Source of the DNA: an uncultured Anaeromassilibacillus sp.
GTDB lineage: Bacteria > Bacillota > Clostridia > Oscillospirales > Acutalibacteraceae
Length of the DNA stretch: 64,000 bases
NCBI GenBank assembly: GCA_930987725.1
Contig: CAKNKY010000005.1
Coordinates: 29,188 to 93,187 of the forward strand
Reading direction: 5' to 3'
This document shows positions 28,923 to 37,534 of the stretch, piece by piece (within the stretch, counting starts at the first letter, position 1; the number at the start of each line of letters is the position of its first letter). Made by a program: the position numbers and the translations under genes. A model generated the notes under the pieces. It was not told where the DNA came from and did no database searches. It worked only from the letters and a program-made list of their open reading frames with translations.

Positions 28923-30523
28923 AAAAGCAGCAAGTGTTTGCCCGCAGCTGCGGCGTGCTGATGCCTGTGTTCAGCCTGCCCTCCCCCTATGGGATCGGCA
29001 CGTTCGGCCAGGCTGCCTACGACTGGGTGGACTTTCTGGCAAAGGCCGGGCAGCGCTACTGGCAGGTGCTCCCGCTCGGCCCCACGAGCTACGGCGACAG
29101 CCCTTACCAGAGCTTTTCCGCCTTCGCCGGGAATCCCTACTTCATTGACCTTGACAAGCTGCGGGAGGAAGGGCTGCTCACACAGGAGGAGCTCGACAGC
29201 GTTGCCTGGCAGGAAACGGAGACCGACATCGACTATGCGCTGCTGTACCGCCGCCGTTTCCCCGTGCTGCGCAAGGCCTGCGCGCGCAGCGCGCACGAGG
29301 GCAGCGAATCCTTCACGTCCTTCTGCGCGGAAAACGCGGCATGGCTGGAACCATATGCGCAGTTCATGGCGCTCAAGGAAGCCTTCGGCGGCGTGAGCTG
29401 GCTGGAATGGCCGGAGCCGCTGCGCCGCCGGGAACCGGAAGCGCTGCAGGAGGCGCTGGCCCCGTTGGCGGATGCCGTCGCCTTCTGGAAGTTCTGCCAG
29501 TTCAAATTCTTTGAGCAGTGGGAACAGCTGCGCGATTACGCACATGAAAAAGGGATCGGCATCATCGGGGATATCCCGATCTATGCGGCGATAGACAGCG
29601 CGGACGCCTGGGCGGAACCCGAGGTTTTTTACCTGGACGACGATAACAGGCCGATTGATGTGGCAGGCTGCCCGCCGGACGCGTTTTCCGCCACGGGCCA
29701 ACTCTGGGGCAATCCGCTCTACCGCTGGGAATATCAGGAAAAAACAGGCTTTGACTGGTGGAAACGCCGCCTGGCTGCGACGTCCCGCCTCTATGACATT
29801 GTGCGGATCGATCACTTCCGCGGCCTGGCGGAATACTATGCGATTCCCGCCGGCGACAAGACGGCCGAACACGGCGAATGGCGGCCCGGTCCCGGCCTGG
29901 CCTTCTTCGAGGCGGTGCAGGAAAGCCTTGGCGGCGCAAAATGGATTCTGGAGGACCTGGGCTTCCTCACGCCCGATGTGCACCGCCTGCGCAAGCGTGT
30001 GGGCGCGCCCGGCATGAAGGTGCTGCAGTTCGCGTTCGATTCCCGCGAGGAAAGCGATTACCTTCCGCACAACTATGACGCCAACTGCGTCGTCTACACC
30101 GGCACGCACGACAACGACACCATGATCGGCTGGATGAAGACGGCCGCCCGGCCGGACGTTTCGTTTTCCAAGCGGTATCTCGGCATGCGCCGCGGGGCGC
30201 GGCCGAATTGGGAATACATCCGTGCGGCATACATGAGCGTGGCGGCGCTGGCCGTCATCCCGCTGCAGGATTTTCTCGGCCTGGGAAGCGAGGCCAGGAT
30301 CAACACGCCGTCCACGCTGGGGCAAAACTGGCGGTGGCGCCTCTCCCCCGGCCTCTGCACGCCGGAGCTGGCCGCAGAAATCCGCGCCTTTGCCGCCCTC
30401 TATGGCCGCGCGGAACGGGAGATCCCCGCGGAAAAGAAGCGCGCACGGCCGAAAAAAGGCGCCGGGACAAAAGCTGCGGCGCCTGAACCCACTGAAAAAA
30501 TGACAGGAGGTCCTGATGCATGA
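28919..30523 (+). CDS. malQ: 4-alpha-glucanotransferase
   Basis: GH77 amylomaltase, which disproportionates malto-oligosaccharides to feed the phosphorylase. It has 534 residues. The start region MPVFSLPSPYGIGTFG, the GDIPIYAAIDSADAWA loop, RIDHFRGLAEYYAIPAG (with the catalytic-site RIDHFRG) and ILEDLGFLTPDV are intact. The last 30 or so residues are a Lys/Ala-rich tail (AEKKRARPKKGAGTKAAAPE) unlike the core. It overlaps both neighbours by ATGA, so IMPase, MalQ and GlgP should be made together. Confidence 0.96.
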   Translation: MKKQQVFARSCGVLMPVFSLPSPYGIGTFGQAAYDWVDFLAKAGQRYWQVLPLGPTSYGDSPYQSFSAFAGNPYFIDLDKLREEGLLTQEELDSVAWQETETDIDYALLYRRRFPVLRKACARSAHEGSESFTSFCAENAAWLEPYAQFMALKEAFGGVSWLEWPEPLRRREPEALQEALAPLADAVAFWKFCQFKFFEQWEQLRDYAHEKGIGIIGDIPIYAAIDSADAWAEPEVFYLDDDNRPIDVAGCPPDAFSATGQLWGNPLYRWEYQEKTGFDWWKRRLAATSRLYDIVRIDHFRGLAEYYAIPAGDKTAEHGEWRPGPGLAFFEAVQESLGGAKWILEDLGFLTPDVHRLRKRVGAPGMKVLQFAFDSREESDYLPHNYDANCVVYTGTHDNDTMIGWMKTAARPDVSFSKRYLGMRRGARPNWEYIRAAYMSVAALAVIPLQDFLGLGSEARINTPSTLGQNWRWRLSPGLCTPELAAEIRAFAALYGRAEREIPAEKKRARPKKGAGTKAAAPEPTEKMTGGPDA

Positions 30524-32862
30524 GCCGTTTCACCGAATCGATCACCCGCCGGCTGCAGGAGGCCGGCATTTCCGACGCCGGGAGCGCTTCCGCCAAACAG
30601 TGGTATGAGGCCGTTTCCCTGGCAGCCATGGAGGAGCTGCGCGGCCGCTGGCAGGAAAAGCCCGGACAAAAGCGGGCCTGCTATCTCTCCGCCGAGTTTC
30701 TCATGGGACGGCTTATCAACAACAACCTGATGAGCCTTGGCCTGCTCGACGAGTGCCAGGCCTATATGAAACAGCACGGTGCGGATCTCTCGCTGTTCGA
30801 GGAGGTGGAGGACGATGCGCTGGGCAACGGCGGCCTGGGCCGCCTGGCCGCCTGCTTCCTCGATTCAGCGGCAACGCACGGCCTGCCGCTGGACGGCTTC
30901 GGTCTGCGCTACCGCTATGGCCTGTTCAAGCAGCGCTTTGACCACGGCTTCCAGCGCGAACTGCCGGACGACTGGACGCGCTTCGGCGACCCGTGGAGCG
31001 TGCGGCGGGAGGAGGAAACCGTCCTTGTCTCGTTTGCGGATCAGCAGGTGCGCGCCGTGCCATATGACATGCCGGTCATCGGCTACGGCGGGACGTGTGT
31101 GAACACGCTGCGGCTCTGGCAGGCGGAACCTGTGTGCGGCTTCGACCTGGACGCGTTCAACCGCCAGGAATACGAAAAATCGGTGCGGGAACGCGAGGAG
31201 GCGGAGCGGCTGACGGCTGTGCTTTACCCGAACGACGACACGGACGAGGGCAAGCGGCTGCGCCTCAAGCAGCAATACCTGTTTTCCTCCGCCACGATGC
31301 AGACGATCCTGTGCCGCTACCGATCACGCCACGGAAATGATTTTTCGAAGTTTGCACAGGAATACGCCGTGCAGCTCAACGACACGCATCCCGTGGTGTC
31401 GATCCCGGAGTTCCTGCGGCTGCTGTGCGGGGAATACGGCGTATCCTTTGAGGAAGCCTTCGCCATTGCGCGCGACACGTTCGCCTACACCAACCACACC
31501 ATCATGGCGGAAGCACTGGAAAAGTGGGATGTCCGCCTCTTCGTCTCCGTTCTGCCGGAGGTCTACCCCTATGTGATTATGCTGCAGAACCATCTGCGCC
31601 GCGATCTGGACGCCCGCAGCATCCGTGGGGAGGACCAGAAGCTGTACCGCATTGTGGACGACGGGCGCATCCACATGGCACGGCTCGCGATCTACGACAC
31701 GCACTCCACGAACGGTGTGGCGAAAATCCACACGGAGATCCTGAAAAAAGACGCCCTGCCGGAGTGGGCAGCCCTCTATCCTGAACGGTTCAACAACAAG
31801 ACGAACGGCATTACGCAGCGGCGCTGGCTGGCGCTGTGCAACCGCGAGCTCGCCGCCTTCGCCACCGATCGCGTCGGCAGCGGCTGGCTCACGGATCTGA
31901 CACAGCTCAAGGGCCTGGAACGCTACGCAGACGATGTCCAGTCCCTGCGTCAGCTGCAGGCCATCAAACAGGAAAAGAAAAACCAGCTCGCCGATTATGT
32001 ATACCGCCACGATCGTTTCGGCCTGCACACCAGCTTCCTGTTCGACATCCAGGTCAAGCGCCTGCATGAATACAAGCGGCAGCTTCTCAACGCTTTCTCT
32101 ATCCTGGATATCTATTTCAGCCTGAAAGAGGGCAAGCTGACGGATTTCCGGCCCACGGCCTTCCTCTTTGGGGCAAAAGCCGCCCCCGGCTATTACAGAG
32201 CCAAGGCAATCATCAAATTCATCAACGAGGTGGCGAACCTCGTGAACTACGACAGCGACGTGAACCGGAAGATGCAGGTGCTGTTTGTCCAGGATTACAA
32301 CGTCTCCTATGCGGAGAAGCTGATCCCTGCGGCGGACATTTCGGAGCAGATCTCCACGGCCGGCACAGAGGCCAGCGGCACGAGCAACATGAAGTTCATG
32401 CTCAACGGCGCCGTGACGCTCGGCACGCTCGACGGCGCAAACATTGAGATTGTGGATCGCGCCGGACGCGAAAACAACTATATTTTCGGCGCAACGGTGG
32501 AAGAGATCAACGAAAAGAAGGCGAGCTACAACCCGCGTGAGCTCTATGAAAAGGAGCCGCGCATCCGCCGCGCGGTGAATATGCTGATCAACGGCACGCT
32601 GAGCGACGGCGGCACCGGCATGTTCCGGGAGCTGTATGACGCGCTGCTCAAGGGCGCAAGCTGGCATCAGCCGGACCACTACTTCCTGCTGCTCGACTTC
32701 CTTCCCTACTGCGAGGCAAGGCTGCGTGCCAACAGGGACTCCGCAAACGCCGATGATTTTGCGCGCAAATGCTTGATGAACATTGCCAACGCCGGTGAAT
32801 TTTCGAGCGACCGCACCATTGCGCAGTATGCACAGGAGATCTGGCACATCAGCGCCCGCTGA
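30520..32862 (+). CDS. glgP: Glycogen/maltodextrin phosphorylase
   Basis: GT35 phosphorylase that releases glucose-1-phosphate from alpha-1,4-glucan with PLP. It has 780 residues, within the normal range. GNGGLGRLAACFLDS, VQLNDTHPVVSIPEFLR and the PLP region ISTAGTEASGTSNMKFMLNG are clear. The start overlaps the malQ stop by 4 bases, and AGGAGG precedes it. Together with MalQ it forms the cytoplasmic glycogen or maltodextrin degradation pair. No glgA, glgB or glgC is in the window. Confidence 0.97.
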   Translation: MSRFTESITRRLQEAGISDAGSASAKQWYEAVSLAAMEELRGRWQEKPGQKRACYLSAEFLMGRLINNNLMSLGLLDECQAYMKQHGADLSLFEEVEDDALGNGGLGRLAACFLDSAATHGLPLDGFGLRYRYGLFKQRFDHGFQRELPDDWTRFGDPWSVRREEETVLVSFADQQVRAVPYDMPVIGYGGTCVNTLRLWQAEPVCGFDLDAFNRQEYEKSVREREEAERLTAVLYPNDDTDEGKRLRLKQQYLFSSATMQTILCRYRSRHGNDFSKFAQEYAVQLNDTHPVVSIPEFLRLLCGEYGVSFEEAFAIARDTFAYTNHTIMAEALEKWDVRLFVSVLPEVYPYVIMLQNHLRRDLDARSIRGEDQKLYRIVDDGRIHMARLAIYDTHSTNGVAKIHTEILKKDALPEWAALYPERFNNKTNGITQRRWLALCNRELAAFATDRVGSGWLTDLTQLKGLERYADDVQSLRQLQAIKQEKKNQLADYVYRHDRFGLHTSFLFDIQVKRLHEYKRQLLNAFSILDIYFSLKEGKLTDFRPTAFLFGAKAAPGYYRAKAIIKFINEVANLVNYDSDVNRKMQVLFVQDYNVSYAEKLIPAADISEQISTAGTEASGTSNMKFMLNGAVTLGTLDGANIEIVDRAGRENNYIFGATVEEINEKKASYNPRELYEKEPRIRRAVNMLINGTLSDGGTGMFRELYDALLKGASWHQPDHYFLLLDFLPYCEARLRANRDSANADDFARKCLMNIANAGEFSSDRTIAQYAQEIWHISAR

Positions 32863-32894
32863 CCCGCGCACCGCACACAGAAGGAGGAACATTT

Positions 32895-33497
32895 TTGAAG
32901 GAAAGAACCTGGGAAGAGCTGGAGCACGACTGCCTGCTCTGCGAGAAATGCCAGCTGAAGGAGGGCCGCACGCAGGTGGTGTTCGGTGTGGGAAACCGCC
33001 ATGCCTCTGTGCTGTTCATCGGCGAAGGCCCCGGCGAGCAGGAGGATCTGCAGGGAAAGCCCTTTGTGGGCCGCAGCGGCCAATATCTTGACAAGCAGCT
33101 GGCCGCTGTCGGGTTGAGCCGCGAGAAGGACCTTTACATTGCGAATATTGTGAAATGCCGGCCGCCGCACAACCGCGATCCGCTGCCGGAGGAACAGGAG
33201 GCCTGCCTGCCGTGGCTGCGCGCGCAAACGGCGCTGATCCGGCCGAAGATCATTGTGTGCCTGGGGCGCATTGCCGCGATGAAGATCATCCGCCCCGACT
33301 TTAAGATCACGAAGGAACACGGGATCTTCTTTGAAAAGGGCGGCATCCTGATGATGGCCACGCTTCACCCCGCCGCGCTGCTGCGCAATCCTGCCGCAAA
33401 GCCGGGCGCGCTGGAGGATATGGTGAAGCTGCGCGCCAAGATGGAGGAACTGGGGCTGATTGAACCGGAAACGTTCCCGGACGAACCCTGTCCGTAA
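32895..33497 (+). CDS. Type-4 (Fe-S) uracil-DNA glycosylase
   Basis: Removes uracil from DNA in base-excision repair. It has 200 residues starting at a TTG at 32895 behind AAGGAGG. The catalytic motif is GEGPGEQEDLQGKPFVG and the second motif HPAALLRNP. Four cysteines for a 4Fe-4S cluster are in place: CLLCEKC near the start, NIVKCRPPHNRDP, and EEQEACLPWL. It follows glgP by 32 bases and may be read through from it, though the functions are unrelated. Confidence 0.94.
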   Translation: MKERTWEELEHDCLLCEKCQLKEGRTQVVFGVGNRHASVLFIGEGPGEQEDLQGKPFVGRSGQYLDKQLAAVGLSREKDLYIANIVKCRPPHNRDPLPEEQEACLPWLRAQTALIRPKIIVCLGRIAAMKIIRPDFKITKEHGIFFEKGGILMMATLHPAALLRNPAAKPGALEDMVKLRAKMEELGLIEPETFPDEPCP

Positions 33498-33514
33498 GGT
33501 TTCAGAACAGCACA

Positions 33515-33557
33515 AAAAATCCCGGAAAGCCGTGAAAAGCTTTCCGGGATTTTTGTT
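33515..33557. terminator. Bidirectional Rho-independent terminator
   Basis: Inverted repeat of about 14-16 bp (33515-33526 core with 33539-33554) flanked by A-run on the left and T-run on the right, between the convergent uracil-glycosylase and small Cys-protein genes. Confidence 0.85.
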
Positions 33558-33571
33558 TCTTTTCCGTGTGA

Positions 33572-33877
33572 TTAGCCAAGACCAGCGGGGCAGGGCTTGC
33601 CCGCAACAGATGCGAGAGCTTCCTCCTTACTGGTAAACGGTATATTATTATTTATGCAGAAAGTTTTAATGCCGCCATCAGTAATATTAATGCCATAAGG
33701 AAGTCCGCCGTATTGGGCGTTATAAAGCTTGCACTTCTGGCATTCCTGTTTATCTACTGAATAGCCGTCCACATTCAGGGGGCACACATTCATCGTAGTA
33801 TCCCCCTGGCTGGAGGCGATGTTTTCCTTCATAGCCACCGGGAGCACACTGAAAGCCGGTGCAACAAATTTTTTCAT
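33572..33877 (-). CDS. Small cysteine-containing protein of lower GC, function unknown
   Basis: A 101-residue protein starting MKKFVAPAFSVLPVAMKENI at the ATG at 33877 (AAGGTG 6 bases before). Six cysteines: CPLN, CQKCKLYN, FCINNN and PCPAGLG. The opening (MKK-aromatic-xAP..., then ENIASS) resembles the leader-like start of many short clostridial proteins of unknown role. No membrane segment. The DNA is visibly more AT-rich than the neighbours, with AT-rich codons such as ATA and TTA runs, so it may be acquired. It has its own strong promoter and terminator. Confidence 0.7.
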   Translation of the reverse strand: MKKFVAPAFSVLPVAMKENIASSQGDTTMNVCPLNVDGYSVDKQECQKCKLYNAQYGGLPYGINITDGGIKTFCINNNIPFTSKEEALASVAGKPCPAGLG

Positions 33878-33920
33878 CGAAAACACCTTCTTATCATTTT
33901 CTGTTACGCTGTACAAAAAC

Positions 33921-33949
33921 ACTATAACAGATTTTCCTTTTTTTGTAAA
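33921..33949 (-). promoter_or_regulatory. Sigma-A promoter of the small cysteine protein
   Basis: Minus-strand TTTACA (33944-33949), 17-base spacer, TATAGT (33921-33926), about 45 bases before the ATG. Confidence 0.8.
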
Positions 33950-33969
33950 GCCAGAATCTAAAAAAGCCT

Positions 33970-35199
33970 TTATTGGAGAGCCTCCAGAAACTGCCTGGCA
34001 AGCACATCATATTCATGGTGCTGCAGAATAAACGCATGGCCCCTCTCCCCCATGGCCCGCAGTTCCTGCGGATCGGTGGCAGCAAGGCGGCGCGCGGCAT
34101 CGGCAATGGCATCGCTGTCCTCCGGCGGGATCGACACACCGCACTGTGCCTCTGCCACCATGTCGTTCCCGGCATCGATGGCAAACACCACAGGCTTGCC
34201 GGCCATCATATAGTCCATGAGCTTGTTCGGGCTCACGCCGAAGCGGAACAGCGGCTGGCGCTGCAATCCCACATAGAGGGCGTCGAACTGGTTCAGAAGC
34301 TCGGGCACCTGGTCGCGCTTCACGGCAGGCAGGAATTCCACGTTCTCCTCCACATGCAGATCCTTCACCTTCTGCATCAACCGGTCGCGCTCCGGCCCCT
34401 GGCCCACGGCGATGAGCTTGATCTTTGTGCCGTGCAGTTTCTCCCCTGCCTCCACAAAGCTGTCAAGCGCATTGGCCACGCCGTGTGCACCCGTATACCC
34501 GATGAGGAACCAGCCGTCTTTGTGATAAGCGCCGAGTTTATCCCCGTAAACCGGCGGGTTGTGGAAGGGAGCTTCCCAATCCGCCTTGACAATGCCATTC
34601 GGCACGCAGATGAATTTTTCCGGCTTCATGCCGTGCTCCACAAAATGCTCCTTGGAGCACGGCAGGAGCGAGACGATGCGATCGCTGTATTTACAGCAAT
34701 CGTTTTCCGCCTTCTGCATCACACGGATGTAGGGGTGCTTTGGGCTCATGCCGCCCAGTTCAATCGGGCTCAGCGGCCACAGATCGTGCACCTCATACAC
34801 CAGCTTCGCGCCGGAGCGCTTCGCCAGGCGGCGTGCGGGATAAATGTCGAGCGGATAAGTGGAGGAAGCGATAACGGCGTCAAATTTGCCGCCGTTTTCC
34901 AGTCCCTTTGCGTTCGCATACAGGCCGCGCAGAAAGCTGACCATGTTGCGGATGCGGCCGAGGCCGTTGCCCTCATAGGAGTTGCCGGCAATCCAGAAAT
35001 ACCGGATGCCGTCGATCTGCTCCTCCTTCGTCTTCGCCCCGCCCATCTCCGGGTTTTTTGTGCGCAGGTGTGAGAACGAGCTGGCCGCGATGGTGACGGA
35101 ATGGCCCATCTCCACCCAGCGCTTCGCCATAAAATACGGCCGGTATTCCATGCCGTGGCGCACGCTTCCCGCATAGTGATTGATCAAAAGAATGTTCAT
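33970..35199 (-). CDS. Glycosyltransferase family 4 protein
   Basis: A 409-residue GT-B glycosyltransferase. The N-terminal acceptor domain begins MNILLINHYAGSVRHGMEYR; the C-terminal donor domain carries LIGYTGAHGVANALDSF and the E-x7-E region near FRFGVSPNKLMDYMMAGKP. It would transfer a sugar from a nucleotide sugar in the cytoplasm. The ATG at 35199 follows GGAGG, 17 bases after the 2-epimerase gene. The neighbours make a diacetamido-uronic acid sugar, a likely donor, but the acceptor is unknown. Confidence 0.93.
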   Translation of the reverse strand: MNILLINHYAGSVRHGMEYRPYFMAKRWVEMGHSVTIAASSFSHLRTKNPEMGGAKTKEEQIDGIRYFWIAGNSYEGNGLGRIRNMVSFLRGLYANAKGLENGGKFDAVIASSTYPLDIYPARRLAKRSGAKLVYEVHDLWPLSPIELGGMSPKHPYIRVMQKAENDCCKYSDRIVSLLPCSKEHFVEHGMKPEKFICVPNGIVKADWEAPFHNPPVYGDKLGAYHKDGWFLIGYTGAHGVANALDSFVEAGEKLHGTKIKLIAVGQGPERDRLMQKVKDLHVEENVEFLPAVKRDQVPELLNQFDALYVGLQRQPLFRFGVSPNKLMDYMMAGKPVVFAIDAGNDMVAEAQCGVSIPPEDSDAIADAARRLAATDPQELRAMGERGHAFILQHHEYDVLARQFLEALQ

Positions 35200-35216
35200 C
35201 GGCTTGCCTCCGTTTC

Positions 35217-36293
35217 TCACGCGCCGCAGAGAATGTGCGCGATCTGTTCGGAAGCATGGCCGTCCCCGAAGGGCTTGCTGCTGCGGGCCGCCGGGTCAGG
35301 CGTGGTGTGCAGCGCCTTCTGCAGAATGTCCTCCGTGGTGAGATCGGCCAGCACATTCCAGTTGCCGTGCAGTGTTTCCACCCACTCCGTTTCGGAGCGG
35401 AGCGTGATGCAAGGGACCTCCATGAAATACGCTTCCTTCTGCAGGCCGCCGGAATCGGTGAGCACCTGGCAGGCGCCGCTGGTGAGCAGGAGCATTTCGA
35501 GATACCCCACCGGGGCAATCAGGCGGATATTGGAAAACCCGTTTTCCCGGATCGATTCCTCCGCCAGCGCACGGGTGCGCGGGTGGATCGGGATGAGGAC
35601 AGGATCGGGAAGCTGCTCAAACGCGCGGAAAATGCGCGTGACGGCTTCCACGCCGCCATCCGTCGTCTCTGCGCGGTGCAGCGTTGCCAGGCGGTAGCGC
35701 TTCGGCTCCACGCCGACTTCCTCGTAAATCTTCCTTTTTTTTGGGTTGGCACGGGCCACCTCGAGGAAATGAAGCACGGAATCGAGCATGACGTCACCTG
35801 TGACGGAAACGCCCTTCTCAATGCCTTCCTTTTTCAGGTTTTCACGCGCCGTCGCCGTGGGGCAGAACAGCCAGGTGGAGATGTGGTCCGTGAGCACGCG
35901 GTTCTGCTCCTCCGGCATGCGCATGTTGTAGGAGCGCAGGCCGGCCTCCACATGGGCCACGGGAATGTGCAGCTTGCTGGCGGCCAGCGCGCCGGCCAGC
36001 GTGGAGTTTGTGTCGCCGTACACCAGAAGGATATCCGGCTTTTCGCGCTGGATAACCTCTTCCACGCGGATCAGCATTTCGCCTGTCTGCCGGCCGTGCG
36101 AACCGGAACCCACGCCGAGCTGATACGCAGGGCGGGGAATGCCCAGCTCCTCGAAGAAAATATCGGACATATTCTGATCATAGTGCTGGCCTGTATGCAC
36201 GATGAGCTCCTCGCACAGCGGCCTGAGGGCGGCACTGACGACGGAAGCCTTGATAAACTGCGGGCGCGCGCCCACAACTGTGAGAATCTTCAA
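35217..36293 (-). CDS. wbpI: Non-hydrolysing UDP-sugar 2-epimerase (WecB/WbpI family)
   Basis: A 358-residue GT-B-fold epimerase. VVGARPQFIKASVV at the start, VYGDTNSTLAGALAA, HVEAGLRSYNMRMPEEQNR, and the UDP-site LLTSGACQVLTDSGGLQKEA are intact. WecB inverts UDP-GlcNAc; WbpI inverts the 2,3-diacetamido-glucuronic acid derivative. Because the other four Wbp-type steps are in the same run, WbpI is the better reading. The sequence alone does not separate the two. Start is a TTG at 36293. Confidence 0.9.
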   Translation of the reverse strand: MKILTVVGARPQFIKASVVSAALRPLCEELIVHTGQHYDQNMSDIFFEELGIPRPAYQLGVGSGSHGRQTGEMLIRVEEVIQREKPDILLVYGDTNSTLAGALAASKLHIPVAHVEAGLRSYNMRMPEEQNRVLTDHISTWLFCPTATARENLKKEGIEKGVSVTGDVMLDSVLHFLEVARANPKKRKIYEEVGVEPKRYRLATLHRAETTDGGVEAVTRIFRAFEQLPDPVLIPIHPRTRALAEESIRENGFSNIRLIAPVGYLEMLLLTSGACQVLTDSGGLQKEAYFMEVPCITLRSETEWVETLHGNWNVLADLTTEDILQKALHTTPDPAARSSKPFGDGHASEQIAHILCGA

Positions 36294-36309
36294 GCGTCCT
36301 CCCCCTTTT

Positions 36310-37410
36310 TCAGCGGACCTTCACGTCGTCGGAGCACATGTCGAGCGTGGAGAAGGAGAGATCGTCATACTTCACGGGCAGGCCCGTCTTCTGGCTCTTG
36401 TAGGCGGCCAGCACGAGCTTCATTCCCTTGATGCCCTCTTCTCCACTCACAAGCGGCGCACGGCCGGTGCGGACGGCATCAATGTAATCGGCATAGAGCG
36501 GGGTGTGGCCGCTGCCGTACACATCCTTCGGATCGGCGCCCACCAGCTGGGCAACCTCTGCATCCTGCGGGGCCTCGTCGGCAAACTGCCAGGTCTGCAT
36601 TCTGTTGACGGCCACGCCGCCGATCACGACGGTGCCGGTCTCACCGAAGACGGAGAGCGTCTCCTCCAGATTCTTCGGGTATACGCAGGCCGTTCCCTCG
36701 ACAATGCCGATCGTGCCGTTCTTGAAGCGGATCAGGATGGCGCCGAAATCCTCGGCCTCAATGTCGCGGATGAAATTGCCCGTCATGGCCATGACGGTGT
36801 CCGGCTCGCCGCCCATGGTCCACTGCAGCAGGTCAATGCCGTGGATGCACTGGTTCATGAGGGTGCCGCCGTCGAGCTCCCAGGTGCCGCGCCACGGCGC
36901 CTGCTGATAATAGGGCATTGTGCGGTTCCACAGGATGCGGGCCGTGCCGTTGATCAGCTTGCCGAAACGGCCGCTCTCGAGCGCGCGGCGCATCTGGCGC
37001 ACGGGCGGGTTGAAGCGGTTCTGGTGGCAGACACCCACGGTGACGCCCTTCTCCTTCGCTTTGGCCAGGATCTCCTCAGCGTCCGCCGTGGAGAGCGCGA
37101 TGGGCTTCTCGATGAGCACATTCTTGCCGTGTGCAATGCAGTCGAGCGCGATGGCAGCATGGTAGCCGCTCTCGGTGGCAACGGTGCAGCAGTCGATCTC
37201 GAGCTCTTCGAGCGCCTTGCGGTAATCCTCATACACGGCCGGGCGGCTGCCGGTGAGCGCCTCATAGTCCGCGGCCTTCTGCTCGGCGCGCTCGCGCACC
37301 GGGTCGCACACTGCGGCCAGCACGCAGGTATCCTTGTTTTCCGCCGTGGCGGTGATATGATTCTTCGAAATGCGGCCGCAGCCGATCAACATAAAACGCA
37401 GCTTTTCCAT
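36310..37410 (-). CDS. wbpB: Gfo/Idh/MocA oxidoreductase, WbpB/WlbA-like sugar 3-dehydrogenase
   Basis: A 366-residue NAD-dependent oxidoreductase with FMLIGCGRISKNHI (glycine loop) and NVLIEKPIALS (EKP motif), and a substrate domain with GGTLMNQCIHGIDLLQW. In the Wbp pathway this enzyme oxidises C3 of UDP-GlcNAcA before transamination. The position between the UDP-sugar 6-dehydrogenase and the 2-epimerase supports this. Function is inferred from neighbours as the family covers many sugars. Confidence 0.88.
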   Translation of the reverse strand: MEKLRFMLIGCGRISKNHITATAENKDTCVLAAVCDPVRERAEQKAADYEALTGSRPAVYEDYRKALEELEIDCCTVATESGYHAAIALDCIAHGKNVLIEKPIALSTADAEEILAKAKEKGVTVGVCHQNRFNPPVRQMRRALESGRFGKLINGTARILWNRTMPYYQQAPWRGTWELDGGTLMNQCIHGIDLLQWTMGGEPDTVMAMTGNFIRDIEAEDFGAILIRFKNGTIGIVEGTACVYPKNLEETLSVFGETGTVVIGGVAVNRMQTWQFADEAPQDAEVAQLVGADPKDVYGSGHTPLYADYIDAVRTGRAPLVSGEEGIKGMKLVLAAYKSQKTGLPVKYDDLSFSTLDMCSDDVKVR

Positions 37411-37534
37411 ATTCGTGTTTCCGCCTTTCCGCCCCGCGGGGGGCCTTCCGTTATCACCCGATGAACCGGGCTGTGAACGAAAAACGAGCGGAACTTCCGC
37501 CGGGAGGTTCCGCCTGTTTTCGCTTTTTTCCTGA

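Noticed and set aside
35217..36293. Simple UDP-GlcNAc 2-epimerase for teichoic-acid linkage
   Set aside because: Possible, but the four other Wbp-type genes in the same run make the WbpI reading more likely; kept as an alternative in the entry.
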